A DNA stretch of 22,572 nucleotides. It comes from Gp6-AA40 sp964505975. Its GTDB lineage: Bacteria; Acidobacteriota; Vicinamibacteria; Vicinamibacterales; UBA2999. Location: assembly GCA_964505975.1 (NCBI GenBank), contig CAZDLW010000070.1:1-22572 (forward strand). The letters run 5' to 3'. The notes beneath the pieces were generated by a model. That model saw nothing but the letters and a program-made list of their open reading frames with translations. It did no database searches and was not told the DNA's origin. Positions 20,894-22,572 of the stretch are shown in pieces (position 1 is the stretch's first letter; each line of letters begins with the position of its first letter). The translations under genes and the position numbers were made by a program.

Positions 20894-22572
20894 ATGGCAT
20901 TACCGGGTCTGGAAGTCCTGCGCGTCGTGCCGGAGCGCACGCGGGCGCCGCAAGCCAACATCCCGCAGACGCTCCAGGAGCGCGAGCGCCTGCGCATGGA
21001 CGTCGCGGCCTACGTGGCGGCACAGGGCGAGCGCCTGGTGCCGCCGCTCGTGCTGGACGAGTTGAAGGTGCACGCCGACCGCGTGATCCAGGGTGCCGGC
21101 TGCGATCCCGCATATCGGGATTACATTGGTGTGCTGCTCAGCAACGAGGTCTGGCGCGAGCCGCTCGCCTCGATTCCATACGACCGGCGTCTGCTGCTGC
21201 TTCCGAAGTGCCTGCGCGTCGAGGACAAGTGTCCCGCTCCATTCGACGAGTTCGGGCTCCTGTGCAAGCAGTGCGGCCTCTGCACCATTCAGGATCTGCA
21301 GAACGAAGCCGAGCGTCTCGGCTATCCGGTGCTCGTCGCCGAAGGCTCGGCCATCGTGATGTCGCTCATCCAGACGGGCAAGATTGACGCGATTGTCGGG
21401 GTGAGCTGCCTGTCGGTGCTCGAACGCGCCTTCCCGTACATGGAAGCGGCGGCCGTTCCGGGCATCGCCATCCCACTGCTCCAGGACGACTGCAAGGACA
21501 CCACGGTCGATATCGACTGGATCTGGGACGTGATTCACCTGAGCAACGACGACCGGACCCGCCGGATGGATCTCGACGCCCTGCGGAGCGACGTGGAGGG
21601 TTGGTTCGAACCGGCGTCGCTCGAGGCCCTCCTCGGCCCGGCTGAGGGTCCGGCCGACGAGGTGGCGCGCGCGTGGCTCGCCAGAGCCGGCAAGCGCTGG
21701 CGCCCCTTCCTCACCGCCTGTGCGTACAAGGCCTTTCAGGCGGACCCGCAGGCCCCGATCCCTCTTGCGCTGCAGCGCGTCGCAGTAGCCGTCGAGTGCT
21801 TCCACAAGGCGTCACTCGTGCACGACGACATCGAGGACGACGACGCGGAGCGGTATGGCACCGGGGCACTTCACATCGAATACGGCGTACCCGTCGCACT
21901 GAACGCGGGCGATCTCCTCGTCGGCGAGGGCTACCGGCTGCTTGCGCAGACGGATCTCCCGTGCGAAGCGCGAAGCGACATGCTGCGCATTGCCGCCGAA
22001 GGGCATCGGCAGTTGTGCCTGGGACAGGGAGCCGAGCTGCAGTGGGCCCGTCAACCGGCACCCATCACGGCCGCCGGCGTCATCGAGATCTTCCGCCGCA
22101 AGACCTCGCCGGCGTTCGAGGTGGCGCTGCGCCTGGGCGCCGCGTGCGCCGGGGCGCCCGCCGACATTCACGGCGTCCTCGAGCGCTACAGCGATGCCCT
22201 GGGTGTCGCCTATCAGATTCGCGACGACCTCGAGGATCTGACGGGCGCCGACGCGCCGGACGACGTGCTCGCGATGCGACCTTCGCTCCCGCTCGCGCTC
22301 GCGTACGAGCGCGCGAAAGGCGAGCCGCGTGCGCTGCTTCACCGTGCCTGGAGCAGACAGACCACGCCGGCGGACGCGACAGACGTGCGTGCAGCCATCG
22401 CGGACACGGGCGTGGCAGAGCGATGTGCCACGCTCGTGGAGATGTACAAGGAGCAAGCGATTCGCACGCTGCCGGAATTGCAGAACGCCAGCCTCAAAGG
22501 CCTGCTGCGCCGGGTCGTCGGCAAGATCTTCCGCGTCGAGATCAAGGGATGGTGCAGTGAGTTTGAGGCTCG
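20894..22572 (+). CDS. DUF116 and polyprenyl diphosphate synthase fusion, cut by window edge
   Basis: The frame runs 559 residues from ATG 20894 to the window end with no stop. Residues 60-215 are DUF116-like with cysteines C106, C113, C124, C127, C130, C172 and C200 (LPKCLR, LLCKQCGLCTI, GVSCL). Residues 255-540 are a trans-polyprenyl synthase: AGKRWRPFL (265-273), the first aspartate motif DDIED (311-315) in LVHDDIEDDD, RRKTSPAFE (401-409), and the second motif DDLED (444-448) in YQIRDDLEDL. Both motifs are intact, so it should make a prenyl diphosphate from IPP and an allylic primer. The DUF116 part probably binds an Fe-S cluster. ATG 20894 has GGGGGAA upstream; ATG 20867 is an alternative. 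It lies 102 nt after the radical SAM gene. Confidence 0.85.
   Translation, partial: MALPGLEVLRVVPERTRAPQANIPQTLQERERLRMDVAAYVAAQGERLVPPLVLDELKVHADRVIQGAGCDPAYRDYIGVLLSNEVWREPLASIPYDRRLLLLPKCLRVEDKCPAPFDEFGLLCKQCGLCTIQDLQNEAERLGYPVLVAEGSAIVMSLIQTGKIDAIVGVSCLSVLERAFPYMEAAAVPGIAIPLLQDDCKDTTVDIDWIWDVIHLSNDDRTRRMDLDALRSDVEGWFEPASLEALLGPAEGPADEVARAWLARAGKRWRPFLTACAYKAFQADPQAPIPLALQRVAVAVECFHKASLVHDDIEDDDAERYGTGALHIEYGVPVALNAGDLLVGEGYRLLAQTDLPCEARSDMLRIAAEGHRQLCLGQGAELQWARQPAPITAAGVIEIFRRKTSPAFEVALRLGAACAGAPADIHGVLERYSDALGVAYQIRDDLEDLTGADAPDDVLAMRPSLPLALAYERAKGEPRALLHRAWSRQTTPADATDVRAAIADTGVAERCATLVEMYKEQAIRTLPELQNASLKGLLRRVVGKIFRVEIKGWCSEFEA

Noticed and set aside
22556..22572. Start of a further gene at the right edge
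   Set aside because: A start codon in another frame is possible, but the few bases left give no evidence. The fusion frame is still open there.

Overview
The window reads as a GC-rich bacterial chromosome segment, most likely from an acidobacterium of the Vicinamibacteria type. That placement is an inference from gene content: DUF6152-type secreted proteins, expanded 'GxW' secreted families, paired PQQ-like propellers with the WPQWRGP motif, and a DndA-type desulfurase next to a lipoyl carrier. No rRNA or tRNA marker is present to prove it. No CRISPR array, complete insertion sequence or prophage is visible.

Left part (1-3848, minus strand): a likely operon of exported proteins, transcribed right to left. 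It holds a DUF6152-like protein, a lipoprotein, a secreted protein whose C-terminal metallo-beta-lactamase fold lacks several expected metal ligands, and a secreted protein cut by the window edge. The last three are tightly packed (10-nt gap, then an ATGA overlap).

Middle (4332-9300, plus strand): a RodZ-like helix-turn-helix membrane protein, an exported SAM methyltransferase, an aldehyde dehydrogenase of the ALDH3 type, a small basic protein, a CsbD-like stress protein, a 50-residue Lmo0937-like membrane protein, and the decayed 3' end of an amidohydrolase. Intergenic hairpins and repeats lie among these genes and again between the next two.

9360-14545: two tandem PQQ-like beta-propeller proteins (minus) lie downstream of a lipoate ligase-like gene. 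That ligase gene is divergent from a plus-strand pair, a DndA-type cysteine desulfurase overlapping a GcvH-like lipoyl carrier. Ligase, sulfur donor and lipoyl carrier look like one functional unit.

14672-16927 (minus): a membrane-anchored NHL-propeller and M23-peptidase fusion, flanked on both sides by G-quadruplex-capable tracts.

17090-22572 (plus): a G3E (CobW-type) GTPase, then a compact redox/radical cluster. The cluster consists of a 119-residue HdrA-N-like cysteine protein, a two-cluster ferredoxin, a radical SAM enzyme with extra C-terminal cysteines, and a fusion of DUF116 with a polyprenyl diphosphate synthase that runs off the window. The first three overlap by 4 nt each. This cluster is the best candidate for an undescribed system. 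I infer a pathway that makes a polyprenyl chain and modifies it, or a partner, by radical chemistry, but its product cannot be read from the sequence.
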